Part shown: piece by piece, positions 40,537-47,192 of the stretch
How the letters are laid out: each line of letters starts with the position of its first letter
Position numbering within the stretch: the stretch's first letter is position 1
DNA from: RGIG1681 sp964646345
GTDB taxonomy: Bacteria; Bacillota; Clostridia; Christensenellales; UBA1242
Reading direction: 5' to 3'
Length of the DNA stretch: 47,192 nt
Assembly (NCBI GenBank): GCA_964646345.1
Contig: CAZYDU010000007.1
Coordinates: 1-47,192 of the forward strand
Made by a program: the position numbers and the translations under genes
Notes under the pieces: model-generated
What the model saw: the letters and a program-made list of their open reading frames with translations, nothing else
What the model was told of the DNA's origin: nothing
Databases searched by the model: none

Positions 40537-42627
40537 TTTGGCTTCATAAATTGAAGGCAATGATGAAAGTTTATTTCTTATTTGTTGAAGTTGCTCTTTA
40601 TTTTTAACAAGCACACCTATTTTAATTTGAAACTCGCCATTTCTAGTTACCGCTGTATTTAATGAAATTATCTTTACGTTAAGTTCACTGAACGCATTTG
40701 TAATTTCAATGTAAATCGTTGATGTTTCCTTTGCCAAAATTTCAACAGATGACACAAAAGACGTATCATTAGAAATATTATCCATATTCCAATCCACTTG
40801 AATAAATCTTGCATTTGATAGCTTAGAAAGACTTTCGCAATCTTTTCTATGAATAATAATTCCCCTACCCCTTGAAACGTAACCAACTATTTCATCTCCA
40901 GGTATTGGATTGCAACCCTTGCAATATTTTGTAAGCGCCCCTTGAACACCCAAAATATCCGATTTCGACTCAATCTTAACCTGATTTTTAGATATATCAT
41001 CTAAAATGGTTCTTGATTTTTGCTCATCTTGAGTTTTTAAGGACTGAAGTCTTCGAACAACTTTTTCTGCAGAAATTGAACCATAGCCAACACCAGCACA
41101 AACTTCTTCAAAGGTTGAATAAGCACCTTTTTTTAGCATAACACTTATATATTCGTCCTTTAAAAGTGACGACAATGCAATGTCATTTGCTTTTGCATAT
41201 TGTTCAATCATTGACCTGCCAAGCTTAACATTACTTTCCTTCATTTGCTTTTTAAAGAAATAATTAATCTTATCTCGCGTTGACGACATCTTGACTTTTT
41301 TAAGCCAATCTTTCGAAGGCCCTTTTGAGTTTTGAGATGTTATAATTTCAACAATATCGCCATTTGCCAAGGTCGATGTTATTGGAGTCATCACACCATT
41401 AACTTTTGCACCAACACACTTATTTCCAACATCAGAATGAATTGCATAAGCAAAGTCTATTGGTGTTGCATTTTCTAAAAGTTTAACAACCTTGCCTTTT
41501 GGCGTTCTAACAAAAATTTCGCCGATATATACATCTGTGCTAAGTTCTTTTAAAATTCTATCCGCAGACATTTCTTCTTTGTTTTCAAGAATTTTTCTAA
41601 TTTCCAAAAGTTTATTATCAAGACCCGCAAAACTTCTTTTATGCTCTTTATATAAAAAGTGAGCGGCAACACCGTATTCTGCAAATTCGTGCATTTTTTC
41701 AGTTCTGATTTGTATTTCAAAAAATTCGTCCTGAAAATAAACTGTTGTGTGCAAGCTTTGATAACCATTTGGTTTTGGGTGTGCAATATAATCCTTAAAC
41801 CTTACATCAACAGGCGTAAAATAAGCATGAACAATACCCAAAGCCGAGTAACATTCACTCATGTTTTTTACAATAATTCGTGCAGCCGCAATATCATAAA
41901 TATTATTCAAACTCAAATCTTTTTCTGTCATTTTCTTATAAATACTAGACAAGTGCTTGATTCGCCCATAGCTAACACACTCAATATTGTTTTTCTTTAA
42001 CAAACTTTTAATAGTAGATACTATTTTATTCATCATATGAACATTTGCCCTGGTTTCATGAGCGACATCAAATTTTAACTTAGCAAACTCTGCTGGGTGA
42101 TGAAACTCAAAAGAAAGGTCCTGAAGCTCGGATTTTATTTCTGATATGCCAAGCCTTGCAGAAATCGGTGCATAAATATCATCAATAAGTTTAAACAATT
42201 CAACCGCATATTCTGAGTCTGTTTTTTTAGCGTTTTTTCTAGCTTCAATCAAAATCTGAACTGATTTGACAATAACAACTCGAATATCCCCAGTGATTGC
42301 AATAAGCATTTCCTTGAGCCCATTAGGGTCCGTGTAATCTTTTGAATAATAATCAACAACAAGCAAACTATTAATAATTTTCGTTACACCAGAAAAATCT
42401 TTTGCAATTTTTTTGGAATCATTATCATTCAAAACAAACGGATAAGCAAAACCCGCACAAACACTGTCAATATCTAATTTCAAATCAATGAGCAAATTTG
42501 CAATATCTTCAGAATCTTTTATAATCATTTTATCATTGTAAAGATTGCAAAATTCTGCTTGAATTTTATCAAATTTATTTTTTGCGTCTTCTCCATATTT
42601 TTGCAATATAACACTAGAATTAATCAT
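40534..42627 (-). CDS. RelA/SpoT homologue: (p)ppGpp synthetase with degenerate hydrolase domain
   Basis: 697 residues with the long Rel layout. The synthetase domain is intact: SYGRIKHLSSIYKKM (219-233), IYDIAAARIIV, FKDYIAHPKPNGYQSLHT (277-294) and EIQIRTEKMHEFAEYG. Then come a TGS domain (about 365-430), a Cys-containing YCKGCNPIPGD region and an ACT domain (about 620-690). The N-terminal HD hydrolase domain is degraded: the usual AALLHDxxED reads AGFAYPFVLND (57-67), and the KLADRLHN box reads KSVQILIEA. The enzyme should therefore make but not break (p)ppGpp. AGGGGAG precedes ATG; the promoter is TTGCCA/TATAAT. Monocistronic. Confidence 0.93.
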   Translation of the reverse strand: MINSSVILQKYGEDAKNKFDKIQAEFCNLYNDKMIIKDSEDIANLLIDLKLDIDSVCAGFAYPFVLNDNDSKKIAKDFSGVTKIINSLLVVDYYSKDYTDPNGLKEMLIAITGDIRVVIVKSVQILIEARKNAKKTDSEYAVELFKLIDDIYAPISARLGISEIKSELQDLSFEFHHPAEFAKLKFDVAHETRANVHMMNKIVSTIKSLLKKNNIECVSYGRIKHLSSIYKKMTEKDLSLNNIYDIAAARIIVKNMSECYSALGIVHAYFTPVDVRFKDYIAHPKPNGYQSLHTTVYFQDEFFEIQIRTEKMHEFAEYGVAAHFLYKEHKRSFAGLDNKLLEIRKILENKEEMSADRILKELSTDVYIGEIFVRTPKGKVVKLLENATPIDFAYAIHSDVGNKCVGAKVNGVMTPITSTLANGDIVEIITSQNSKGPSKDWLKKVKMSSTRDKINYFFKKQMKESNVKLGRSMIEQYAKANDIALSSLLKDEYISVMLKKGAYSTFEEVCAGVGYGSISAEKVVRRLQSLKTQDEQKSRTILDDISKNQVKIESKSDILGVQGALTKYCKGCNPIPGDEIVGYVSRGRGIIIHRKDCESLSKLSNARFIQVDWNMDNISNDTSFVSSVEILAKETSTIYIEITNAFSELNVKIISLNTAVTRNGEFQIKIGVLVKNKEQLQQIRNKLSSLPSIYEAK

Positions 42628-42648
42628 ATATTCTCCCCTAACAATTTC

Positions 42649-42677
42649 ATTATAACTACTTTCCTTTCATTTGGCAA
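42649..42677 (-). promoter_or_regulatory. Promoter of the RelA-type gene
   Basis: On the minus strand: TTGCCA (42677-42672), 17-base spacer, TATAAT (42654-42649), then AGGGGAG and ATG at 42627. Confidence 0.75.
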
Positions 42678-42701
42678 TTTAATGAATTAAGAATAAAATG
42701 T

Positions 42702-42733
42702 TTGTTTTAATTATACAATCATGCTATTATTAT
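42702..42733 (+). promoter_or_regulatory. Promoter of ispH, near-leaderless
   Basis: TTGTTT (42702-42707), 17-base spacer, TATTAT (42725-42730; a second overlapping TATTAT at 42728-42733 lies six bases before ATG 42740). No Shine-Dalgarno is present. Confidence 0.5.
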
Positions 42734-42739
42734 CTTACT

Positions 42740-43639
42740 ATGGAAAATGTAAAAATAGCTGATATTTGCGGACTATGTGCAGGTTGTAAAAATGCAATAG
42801 ACACAGCAACAAAATTATCTCAAACCAAAAATGTTACACTCTTTAAAGAAATTGTACATAACAAAAACGTCAACCAAAAACTATGCAATTTGGGTATTTC
42901 TATAATAGATAACCTAGAGCAGTTGCAAGCAGGCTCACATTTAGTTTTAAGAGCACACGGCGAACCACCAGCAACATATGAGTTTTTAGAAGCTAATAAT
43001 ATAAACTATTCAGACTGCACCTGCAACAATGTAAAAAAAATACACGAGCAAGTTCTCCACTTTAGCGAGCAAGGCTATAAAATTGTAATAATCGGAAAGT
43101 ATGGAAAACAAAATAACAAGCTTCATCCTGAGGTTTTTGGAACTATTGGCTGGTGTCAAAACGAACCCATATTAATTGAAGATGAAGAAGATGTTTTTAA
43201 ACTAGATAAATTCCAAAAAGACAAATTTTATTTGATTTGTCAAACCACATTTAACGAAAATAAAGCTGACGAATTAATAAACAAAATAACTAAAATTTGT
43301 TCTAAAACAAACTCTAAGCTCATAGTTAACAAATCAATTTGTTTTGCTCAAAAATCTATCAATATTTCGTCCATAAACTTAGCAAAAACTTGCGATATTA
43401 TGATTGTTGTTGGCGGTAAAAATTCAAGCAACTCATTAGAACTTTTTTATAATGTAAATAACCACACCCCTAGCATTTTCATTGAAGATATCACTACTTG
43501 GAAAGACGAACTAACAAAACAAAAGTTAATATACAATAACAAAACCAAGTTTGGAATAACAGCCGGAGCATCAACCTTAAAAGAAGAACTAACCAAACTT
43601 AAACAACTTATTGCAAACGAATTAAAAAGACTAGCATAA
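42740..43639 (+). CDS. ispH: 4-hydroxy-3-methylbut-2-enyl diphosphate reductase (IspH/LytB)
   Basis: 299 residues from ATG 42740; the frame opens at 42698, but that ATG lies upstream of the promoter boxes. It makes IPP and DMAPP, the last step of the MEP isoprenoid pathway, using a [4Fe-4S] cluster. The three cluster Cys are found in GLCAGCKNA, SDCTCNNV and NKSICFAQ. Substrate-binding residues are present: His in IVHNKNVN, RAHGEPP, HPEVFG (with the Glu), Thr in QTTFN and GGKNSSNS. RAHGEPP differs from the common RAHGV. No ribosome binding site is seen, suggesting a leaderless message. The stop lies in the loop of a terminator. Confidence 0.94.
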   Translation: MENVKIADICGLCAGCKNAIDTATKLSQTKNVTLFKEIVHNKNVNQKLCNLGISIIDNLEQLQAGSHLVLRAHGEPPATYEFLEANNINYSDCTCNNVKKIHEQVLHFSEQGYKIVIIGKYGKQNNKLHPEVFGTIGWCQNEPILIEDEEDVFKLDKFQKDKFYLICQTTFNENKADELINKITKICSKTNSKLIVNKSICFAQKSINISSINLAKTCDIMIVVGGKNSSNSLELFYNVNNHTPSIFIEDITTWKDELTKQKLIYNNKTKFGITAGASTLKEELTKLKQLIANELKRLA

Positions 43640-43656
43640 GCTAGTCTTTATTTTTT
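43626..43656. terminator. Terminator overlapping both convergent stop codons (ispH and zinc-ribbon gene)
   Basis: 10-bp perfect stem AAAGACTAGC (43626-43635) with 43640-43649; loop ATAA contains the ispH stop, and the minus-strand gene ends inside the right arm. Confidence 0.85.
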
Positions 43657-44685
43657 GAATAATTTATAAATTAAAGCAATCAAAATGCCAATTCCAGCAA
43701 TTCTTAATACTTTTTTAACTTTGTACCATGTTGAAACAGGAGTTTTGCCTTTAACCTTTCCCGTTGTTCCACTAACATAAATTTTGTAAATTTTATTTTT
43801 ATATTTAAACACATTCAAATAAACAGGCACATACGTAAAATTAAAGAAAACATCATCAGCTTTGCAAGAAACTGTAATGTCATGCGTGTCATTTTTTCTT
43901 GCCAAAAGTTCACGCTTAATTTCTCTTTCAAAATCAGATTTTGCTTTTTCAACAACCTTAAGATGAAATTCATGAATGTTTTTTGTTATTGGGTCAACAC
44001 GTGAACCGAAGGAATATTCAGGACAATATGGAACAATATTCGCATAATCTTTTTCATCAAACAAATCCAAAAAGTCTTCTTCTTCGCCTTCAGTTGCACA
44101 TTCGTCCATAGATTCAATGCGTTTTTCCTTATTTCCAAAAATAGGATTATGAAGTGTGTAGAAGTTATCATAACTATCTCTTTTCACAATCGATTCCATA
44201 GCACTGTAATCTGCATACAAATTGAACGAAAAATTCCAAACCGGAATAAGCACCGACATCATTTTTTGTTCTTTTGCCATTGTTTTTAATTCTTTTGGAA
44301 CTTTTGGATTAGACTTCAAATATTGTTGCATGACTTCTGATGCTTGTTTTTTTGTGATTTTAAATGGTATTACACCATCAGCACAAAAACCCGGTTCTTC
44401 AACCAACTCTATTTCACTATTACCACAATTTGGACATCTTGAAGAATGACCTTCAGTTGTCATAAAATAGACCCTTCCGCAAGTTTTACACTTATAGCTG
44501 TTCAAATTTTTATTAAACACACTTGGGTGAAAACCGGCATTATATTGCCTAACAATAACCGCATTTTTCCTAGAAGTTGGCAAATAAAAACTAGATTCGC
44601 AATATTTGCATGTGAGCGAACCCGTACTAGGATTATAAAACAAATCACTTCCACAATTTGGACAAGTTGAATTAAATTCTTCCAT
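43648..44685 (-). CDS. Zinc-ribbon protein with C-terminal membrane helix
   Basis: 345 residues. The N-terminus has two zinc ribbons, four C-x2-C pairs in all (CPNCGS, CKYCES, CKTCGR, CPNCGN), as in TFIIB-type zinc-ribbon proteins of Firmicutes. A soluble middle region of about 230 residues (VIPFKITKKQA, LIPVWNFSF) and one C-terminal hydrophobic helix (about 325-342) ending in KLFKK follow. It is thus tail-anchored with zinc ribbons in the cytoplasm. The function of this family is not established to my knowledge. Its promoter leaves no room for a ribosome binding site. It is a single gene between the ABC exporter and ispH. Confidence 0.8.
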   Translation of the reverse strand: MEEFNSTCPNCGSDLFYNPSTGSLTCKYCESSFYLPTSRKNAVIVRQYNAGFHPSVFNKNLNSYKCKTCGRVYFMTTEGHSSRCPNCGNSEIELVEEPGFCADGVIPFKITKKQASEVMQQYLKSNPKVPKELKTMAKEQKMMSVLIPVWNFSFNLYADYSAMESIVKRDSYDNFYTLHNPIFGNKEKRIESMDECATEGEEEDFLDLFDEKDYANIVPYCPEYSFGSRVDPITKNIHEFHLKVVEKAKSDFEREIKRELLARKNDTHDITVSCKADDVFFNFTYVPVYLNVFKYKNKIYKIYVSGTTGKVKGKTPVSTWYKVKKVLRIAGIGILIALIYKLFKK

Positions 44686-44691
44686 ATAATT

Positions 44692-44720
44692 ATTTTATAT
44701 TTTTTTTGCATTTAAAGCAA
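44692..44720 (-). promoter_or_regulatory. Promoter of the zinc-ribbon gene, leaderless geometry
   Basis: On the minus strand: TTGCTT (44720-44715), 17-base spacer, TAAAAT (44697-44692), six bases (AATTAT), then ATG at 44685. Confidence 0.5.
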
Positions 44721-44734
44721 CTAAAAAGCGAACA

Positions 44735-44777
44735 TAAAAAAATATGCTTCAAAAAGCTATTAACTTTTCAAAGCATA
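44735..44777 (-). terminator. Terminator of the ABC exporter operon
   Basis: On the minus strand TATGCTT pairs with AAGCATA and AAAAG with CTTTT inside, followed by a run of seven T. It lies just past the stop at 44784. Confidence 0.75.
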
Positions 44778-44783
44778 AATTTT

Positions 44784-46586
44784 CTAATCGATTAAGTCAC
44801 AACCTTCAAGAGAAAATTGACTGTTATAAAGTTCTGTATAGAATCCATTTTTTGCAATCAATTCTTTATGGTTTCCAGATTCGATAACATCGCCATCTTT
44901 TAACACTAGAATTACATCAGCATTTTTAATTGTTGAAAGTCTGTGAGCAATAACAAAGCTTGTTCTGTTTTTTGTAAGCTTATCCATTGCTTTTTGAATA
45001 AGTTCTTCAGTTCTAGTGTCAACGTTAGATGTTGCTTCGTCCAAAATCAACATTGGAGTGTTTTGAATCATAGCCCTTGCAATGGTTAAAAGCTGTTTTT
45101 GACCAACTGAAACATTGGTTTCATCAGACAAAACTGTATCATAACCATTTGGAAGCGTTTTTATAAAATGTTCAAGTCCACAAGCCTTGCAAGCCAAATC
45201 AAGTGTTTCTTCTGATACATTTTCTTTATTATAAACTAAATTATCACGGATTGTTCCCTCGAATAACCATGTATCTTGCAAAACCATTGAGAAAATATCC
45301 CTAACTTGGTCTCTACGCATATCATATATTGAAATCCCATCAATTTTTATATCGCCCGAATTAATTTCATAGAAACGCATCAATAAATTTACTATTGTTG
45401 TTTTTCCAGCACCAGTAGGTCCAACAATCGCAACCTTTTGTCCAGCTTTTATATCAACCGAAAAGTCGTGGATAATTTCTTTATTTTTTGAGTAACCAAA
45501 TTTAACATGGCTGATTTCTACATTACCTTTTATTTCAGGGATTTCAACATTTTTATGTGATTCATCTTCAAGTTCTTTTTCTTCCAAAAAGTCAAATACT
45601 CTTTCACTTGCAGCAGCTGCAGTTTGAATACTTGTCATTGCTTGAGCAATTTGCGAAAGTGGGTTTGTAAAAAGTCTAACATAAATCATAAATGATGTGA
45701 TAACGCCGAAACCTATCTTACCTTTTGAAAACAGAATTGCACCAACAACACAAACAACGACAAAACCAAGGTTTCCTGCAAAACTCATAATTGGGTGCAT
45801 AACACCTGACAAAAATTGAGATTTCCAACCAACAGAATAAAGTTTTTTGTTAACTTTTTCAAATTTTTCTCTAGTTTCATCTTTTGCATTATAGGTATTA
45901 ATAACCGATTGACCTGCATAAACTTCTTCAATTACACCATCAATTTCTGCAATTTTGTTTTGTTGTTCAATAAAGTATTTTTGAGAATGTTTAACAATTA
46001 ATATCATTAAAGCAAAACCCAACAAAGCCGAACCGATTGCACAAAGTGCTAAAATCCAGTTTGTTATAAACATCATCACAAGCGAACCAATAAATAAGAT
46101 TATTGCACCCACCAAGCTTGAAACACTATTATAAAGAGTTTCCCCGATAGTATCAACATCGTTTGATACCGTTGATAAAATATCGCCATAAGGAACTTTA
46201 TCAATATATTTTAATGGAAGTTTGTTAACTTTTTCTTGAATTTCGTTTCTGAGTTTATTGCTCATTACAAAGCAAACTCGTCCAATTAAATAGTTCGAAA
46301 TATAAGTAAAGACTGCACCAAACACATATAGCACAATTAAAAGTATACCTATCTTCCAAATTTGAGACATTTCATAAGGAATTCCAAGCAATGAATCTGA
46401 AACAATATTTGTCAATTCCCCAATTTTATTTGGACCAACAAGCCTGATAATTGTACTTATAATAATCAGTGTCATTGAAGTGATTATTAGTGGCATAAAT
46501 GATTTTAAATATTTAAAAAGTCTTCCAAAGGATTTTTTCATATTTTTTGCTTTTTGGGGTTTACCCCTTTGTTGCATATTAGGCAT
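44784..46586 (-). CDS. Heterodimeric ABC exporter subunit with intact catalytic site (TM288/YheH type)
   Basis: 600 residues from ATG 46586, placed after AGGAGG and overlapping the preceding stop by 8 bases (an ATG at 46622 is possible but worse). A six-helix type IV membrane domain (about 30-330) is followed by the ATPase: Walker A GPTGAGKTT, signature NVSVGQKQ, Walker B MLILDEATSNVD with catalytic Glu, and AHRLS. The altered SVGQ signature together with Glu is typical of the TM288-like partner of heterodimeric exporters. With the upstream subunit it would form a multidrug or lipid exporter in the membrane. Substrate unknown. Confidence 0.93.
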   Translation of the reverse strand: MPNMQQRGKPQKAKNMKKSFGRLFKYLKSFMPLIITSMTLIIISTIIRLVGPNKIGELTNIVSDSLLGIPYEMSQIWKIGILLIVLYVFGAVFTYISNYLIGRVCFVMSNKLRNEIQEKVNKLPLKYIDKVPYGDILSTVSNDVDTIGETLYNSVSSLVGAIILFIGSLVMMFITNWILALCAIGSALLGFALMILIVKHSQKYFIEQQNKIAEIDGVIEEVYAGQSVINTYNAKDETREKFEKVNKKLYSVGWKSQFLSGVMHPIMSFAGNLGFVVVCVVGAILFSKGKIGFGVITSFMIYVRLFTNPLSQIAQAMTSIQTAAAASERVFDFLEEKELEDESHKNVEIPEIKGNVEISHVKFGYSKNKEIIHDFSVDIKAGQKVAIVGPTGAGKTTIVNLLMRFYEINSGDIKIDGISIYDMRRDQVRDIFSMVLQDTWLFEGTIRDNLVYNKENVSEETLDLACKACGLEHFIKTLPNGYDTVLSDETNVSVGQKQLLTIARAMIQNTPMLILDEATSNVDTRTEELIQKAMDKLTKNRTSFVIAHRLSTIKNADVILVLKDGDVIESGNHKELIAKNGFYTELYNSQFSLEGCDLID

Positions 46587-47192
46587 TTTTGAGTTCCTCC
46601 TTTGAAAGTTGTGAAAATGCAATTTCTTTGTAAACTGAGCATGTTTTCATAAGCTCATCGTGTTTACCTTCGCCAACAATTCGACCTTCATCAAGAACAA
46701 TAATTTTGTCAGCGTTTTTGATTGTACCAATACGTTGAGCAACAATTAAACATGTTGTATCAGAAATTTGCTCTTTTATTGCATTACGTAAATTTTTATC
46801 AGTTTTATAATCGAGTGCTGAAAAGCTATCATCAAAAATCAAAATTTCAGGATTTCTTGCTATTGCACGTGCAATGGAAATTCTTTGTTTTTGACCACCT
46901 GAAACATTCTTTCCACCTTGGTTAATTTCAGCATCAAGTCCCCCAGCCAAATCATATACAAAATTAGCTTGAGCAATGTCTAAACCTTTCTTTATTTCTT
47001 CTTCGTTTGGTTTCAAACCATTTTTCTCACCCATAGTTACATTTGACCTAACAGTGCCATTAAATAAAACTGCTTTTTGTGAAATATAACCAATTTTATC
47101 ATTGAGTTGTTCTTTTGTGTAATCTTTAACATTTACCCCATCAACAATAACCTGTCCTTCGGTTGCATCATAAAGTCTTGGAACAAGATTGA
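46579..47192 (-). CDS. Heterodimeric ABC exporter subunit with degenerate catalytic site (TM287/YheI type), partial
   Basis: The C-terminal 204 residues of an ABC exporter subunit; the gene runs off the window at 47192. The frame reads in from the edge through LVPRLYDATEG and DKIGYISQKAVLF before the ATG at 47034, which is therefore internal. It has a canonical signature NVSGGQKQR, but Walker B is ILIFDDSFSALD with Asp in place of the catalytic Glu, so the site that uses this Walker B should be weak or inactive. This pairs with the intact Glu and SVGQ of the next subunit, as in TM287/288. The two genes overlap by 8 bases. Confidence 0.92.
   Translation of the reverse strand, partial: NLVPRLYDATEGQVIVDGVNVKDYTKEQLNDKIGYISQKAVLFNGTVRSNVTMGEKNGLKPNEEEIKKGLDIAQANFVYDLAGGLDAEINQGGKNVSGGQKQRISIARAIARNPEILIFDDSFSALDYKTDKNLRNAIKEQISDTTCLIVAQRIGTIKNADKIIVLDEGRIVGEGKHDELMKTCSVYKEIAFSQLSKEELKNA

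Noticed and set aside
42698..42739. Upstream ATG of ispH
   Set aside because: It lies upstream of the -35 box, and the family N-terminus begins just before GLCAGC, matching ATG 42740.
46579..47034. Start of the partial ABC subunit at ATG 47034
   Set aside because: The frame is open to the window edge and carries conserved ATPase sequence before this ATG, so the ATG is internal.

Overview
The window looks like a chromosomal segment of an anaerobic, low-GC, Gram-positive-type bacterium, most likely an uncultured gut Clostridia/Firmicutes lineage. The reasons are very AT-rich DNA with A-rich codon use, AGGAG-type ribosome binding sites, sigma-A promoters (TTGACA/TATAAT), class III fructose-bisphosphatase, an LTA-synthase-type enzyme with a DgkB-type lipid kinase, an Nfn-type transhydrogenase, rubrerythrin and IspH. 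TAA, TAG and TGA all serve as stops. The genus cannot be named from the sequence.

Layout. Bases 1-1500 look like the end of an integrated element: the 3' part of a tyrosine recombinase, then a two-gene cassette (44-aa Ser/Lys-rich miniprotein plus a HEPN-type protein with an R-x4-H motif), abutting the 3' end of a minus-strand tRNA-Arg(CCU). Bases 2200-10500 carry a drug-type ABC exporter, fbp, a CNNM/CorC-type membrane protein, a TrmH-type RNA methyltransferase and transketolase. Bases 10500-19500 are envelope-oriented: a large InlB-repeat surface protein, an acyltransferase-like protein, a putative heavy-metal exporter, an overlapping diacylglycerol kinase/LTA synthase pair, and a cluster of short palindromic repeats.

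Bases 19500-26100 form one minus-strand transcription unit: CofE-like protein, NfnA, NfnB and a MacB-like ABC transporter joined by TAATG. Bases 26300-29450 hold phage-tail-like genes and a membrane-anchored lytic-transglycosylase-like protein without other prophage genes. Bases 29600-31450 carry thymidylate kinase, an unknown gene and rubrerythrin.

The most unusual part is the tightly overlapping minus-strand operon at 39395-32123: an RF1-like release factor that keeps GGQ but lacks the stop-codon-reading tripeptide, an SF1 helicase with helical repeats, a coiled-coil protein, a membrane-anchored beta-helix protein, a two-TM protein and a HAD phosphatase. I do not recognise this combination as a described system.

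The right end carries gpsA, a RelA/SpoT homologue whose hydrolase residues are lost, ispH, a zinc-ribbon membrane protein and a heterodimeric ABC exporter, one subunit of which runs off the window. Several genes (dgkB, the RF-like gene, ispH, the zinc-ribbon gene) appear to be leaderless: a -10 box lies about 6 bases before ATG and there is no Shine-Dalgarno sequence.
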